Source: Pseudomonas chlororaphis
GTDB taxonomy: Bacteria > Pseudomonadota > Gammaproteobacteria > Pseudomonadales > Pseudomonadaceae
Assembly (NCBI GenBank): GCA_001023535.1
Contig: CP011020.1
Coordinates: forward strand, 496,001-560,000
Direction: 5' to 3'
Length of the DNA stretch: 64,000 nt
Of the stretch, positions 62,378 to 64,000 are shown piece after piece. Position 1 is the stretch's first letter, and each line of letters starts with the position of its first letter. The notes under the pieces were generated by a model, which was not told the DNA's origin, made no database searches, and saw nothing but the letters and a program-made list of their open reading frames with translations. A program made the translations under genes and the position numbers.

Positions 62378-64000
62378 ATGTCCCAACCCCGTGCCCGGAT
62401 CGCCTCACAGCTAGGCCTTGCCCTCGCCGTGATACTGGCGATCGTGATCTCCGGCAGTACCGTCTTCGCCTTGCGCTCGCTGGACACCGCCAACCTCGCC
62501 ACCCGTGAAGAACACCTGGCCAGCGAAGCGCGCCTGATGGCCGACCAGCTCAATACGTTCCACGGCACCTTGCGTGAGAGCACGCAGCGTTTGGCCGGCC
62601 TGTTCGAAAAACGCTTCAGCGCGGGCCTGAGCGTGCACCCGGACCAGTCGGTGACCGTGGCAGGCGTGCAGACCCCCGGCTTGGACCTGGGCGGCGAAAT
62701 GCTGAACAACAACTTCAAGGAAGTTGACGAGTTCAAGCAGATGACCGCCGGTACCGCCACGATATTCGTGCGCAGCGGCGACGACTTCATCCGCATCAGC
62801 ACGTCGGTGGCCAAGCAGGACGGTTCGCGCGCCATCGGCACCGTGCTCGATCATGCCAGCCCGGCCTACGCCCGCCTGATGGGTGGGCAGAGCTACATCG
62901 GCCGTGTCCTGCTGTTCGGTCGTTACTACATGACCCAGTACAGCCCGGTCCGTGACAGCAGCGGCAAGATCATCGCCGCGCTCTATGTGGGGTTCGACTA
63001 CACCGACGCGCAGAACGCGCAGTTCGAGAACCTCAAGCGTTTCCGCATCGGCAAGACCGGCTCGCTGGCCCTGCTGGATGAGCAAAACAAATGGCTGGTG
63101 CCACCGGCGGGCGTCCAGGCGCTCGATTCGGCGGTGACGACGGTCGTGGGCCTGGTGAAAACGCCGGGCAAGGGCGCGTTCTGGAGCGACACCGCCGAAG
63201 ATTTCTACAGCGTCGCGGTGCCGTTCGAAGGCGGACCGTGGGCGGTCGTGGCGAGCATGCCGAAGGCTGAGATTCGCGAAGTGACCTGGAGCGTCGGCAC
63301 GCAACTGGCCATTGGCAGCTTGCTGGCGATGTTGCTGGCGGTCGGCGCGGCGATGTGGCTGCTGCGCAGCAAGCTGGCCCCCCTGGGTGACCTGGTGCGC
63401 CAGGCCGAAGCGTTGGGTGCCGGCGACCTGAGCGTGCGCCTGAACGTGTCCAGTCACGACGAAATCGGCCAACTGGCCCGTGCGTTCAATCAGATGAGCC
63501 AGGCCCTGTCGACCATGGTCGAGCACATCCGCAAGGCCTCCCAGGAGGTCAACAGCCGGGCCCAGGCCCTGTCGGGCTTGTCCAGCGGTGCGTACGAGGG
63601 GATGGAGCAGCAGTCCGGCGAAATCACCAGCATGGCCGGCGCGGTGGAGGAATTCAGCGCTACGTCGTTGAACATTGCCGACAACATGGGCAACACCGAA
63701 CGCCTGGCCCAGGAAAACGCCCAGCAGACGCGGATCGGCCGGACCTCGATGGATGAAGCCTCTTCGTCCCTGGAGCAGATCGCCGGCGCGCTGAACAGCA
63801 CCGCCACGGTCATCAATACCCTGGGCCAGCGTTCCCAGGAAATCGGCGGCATTGTTGGCGTGATCACTTCGATCGCCGAGCAGACCAACCTGCTGGCCCT
63901 GAACGCCGCCATCGAAGCCGCCCGTGCCGGCGAGCAGGGGCGTGGGTTTGCCGTGGTGGCGGATGAAGTCCGTAGCCTGGCGTCTCGTACCCGGCAGGCC
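62378..64000 (+). CDS. Methyl-accepting chemotaxis protein, 3' end cut by the window
   Basis: The first 541 codons of a chemoreceptor; the frame runs off the right edge. It starts at ATG 62378 ([18 protein letters not shown]), with CAGGAG upstream. It has a membrane helix (about 11-30), a periplasmic Cache domain of the Cache_3/Cache_2 fusion type (about 35-300), a second helix (about 310-335), a HAMP segment ([19 protein letters not shown]), and the signalling hairpin tip [20 protein letters not shown]. The ligand is not known; Cache fusion receptors in pseudomonads sense organic acids or amino acids. Confidence 0.9.
   Translation, partial: MSQPRARIASQLGLALAVILAIVISGSTVFALRSLDTANLATREEHLASEARLMADQLNTFHGTLRESTQRLAGLFEKRFSAGLSVHPDQSVTVAGVQTPGLDLGGEMLNNNFKEVDEFKQMTAGTATIFVRSGDDFIRISTSVAKQDGSRAIGTVLDHASPAYARLMGGQSYIGRVLLFGRYYMTQYSPVRDSSGKIIAALYVGFDYTDAQNAQFENLKRFRIGKTGSLALLDEQNKWLVPPAGVQALDSAVTTVVGLVKTPGKGAFWSDTAEDFYSVAVPFEGGPWAVVASMPKAEIREVTWSVGTQLAIGSLLAMLLAVGAAMWLLRSKLAPLGDLVRQAEALGAGDLSVRLNVSSHDEIGQLARAFNQMSQALSTMVEHIRKASQEVNSRAQALSGLSSGAYEGMEQQSGEITSMAGAVEEFSATSLNIADNMGNTERLAQENAQQTRIGRTSMDEASSSLEQIAGALNSTATVINTLGQRSQEIGGIVGVITSIAEQTNLLALNAAIEAARAGEQGRGFAVVADEVRSLASRTRQA

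Overview
The window is a piece of a fluorescent Pseudomonas chromosome, most likely from the P. fluorescens species complex. The evidence is high GC with strong GC3 bias, numerous REP-type doublets with the core tgtgggagcgggcttgctcg, and a gene order from the HDOD gene (14676) to the MATE and LysR genes (59719-62190) that, from memory, runs parallel to P. aeruginosa PAO1 from about PA5346 down to PA5293. No rRNA, tRNA, CRISPR array, prophage or intact insertion sequence was seen.

Bases 1-12683 are the end of a type VI secretion cluster of the P. aeruginosa H1 type: tssM, tagF, pppA, ppkA, tagT, tagS, tagR and tagQ. All lie on the plus strand and most overlap by 1 to 8 bases. This is the full threonine-phosphorylation control module (outer-membrane lipoprotein TagQ, periplasmic TagR, ABC complex TagST, kinase PpkA, phosphatase PppA, repressor TagF) attached to the structural ATPase-like subunit TssM. 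The rest of the secretion machine lies off the left edge.

Bases 12684-14113 form an accessory junction between the T6SS cluster and the core chromosome. It holds REP halves, a roughly 300-bp train of hairpins, and one small DUF6124-like gene on the minus strand with an unusually long, structured 5' region (13613-13945). This is the part of the window least explained by known functions.

Bases 14114-39482 are core housekeeping: an SCP2-like protein, an HDOD regulator, recG-oxyR, the exbB-exbD-tonB energy transducer, an SDR protein, a lipoprotein, the yicC-gmk-rpoZ-spoT-ridA run (nucleotide and stringent-response genes), rph, a DUF4870 protein, the catabolite-repression protein crc, pyrE, argB, algC, coaBC-dut, radC, a dipeptide-type binding protein, rpmB-rpmG and a cupin.

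Bases 39722-52246 are rich in amine and amino-acid catabolism: kauB (aldehyde dehydrogenase), an MFS transporter, a ClsC-like phospholipase D protein, a MocR regulator with its divergent DUF1127 partner, a PauB-type flavin oxidase, dadR divergent from dadA-ridA-dadX (D-alanine dehydrogenase and alanine racemase), and pauR, the XRE-cupin polyamine regulator. The remainder holds cycB (cytochrome c5), a CoA hydrolase/transferase, xpt, rep, a proE-like GGDEF/EAL protein, a MATE exporter, a LysR regulator and a chemoreceptor cut by the right edge.

REP doublets lie mainly between convergent genes, often beside strong bidirectional terminators. Several genes use GTG or TTG starts supported by well-placed ribosome binding sites.
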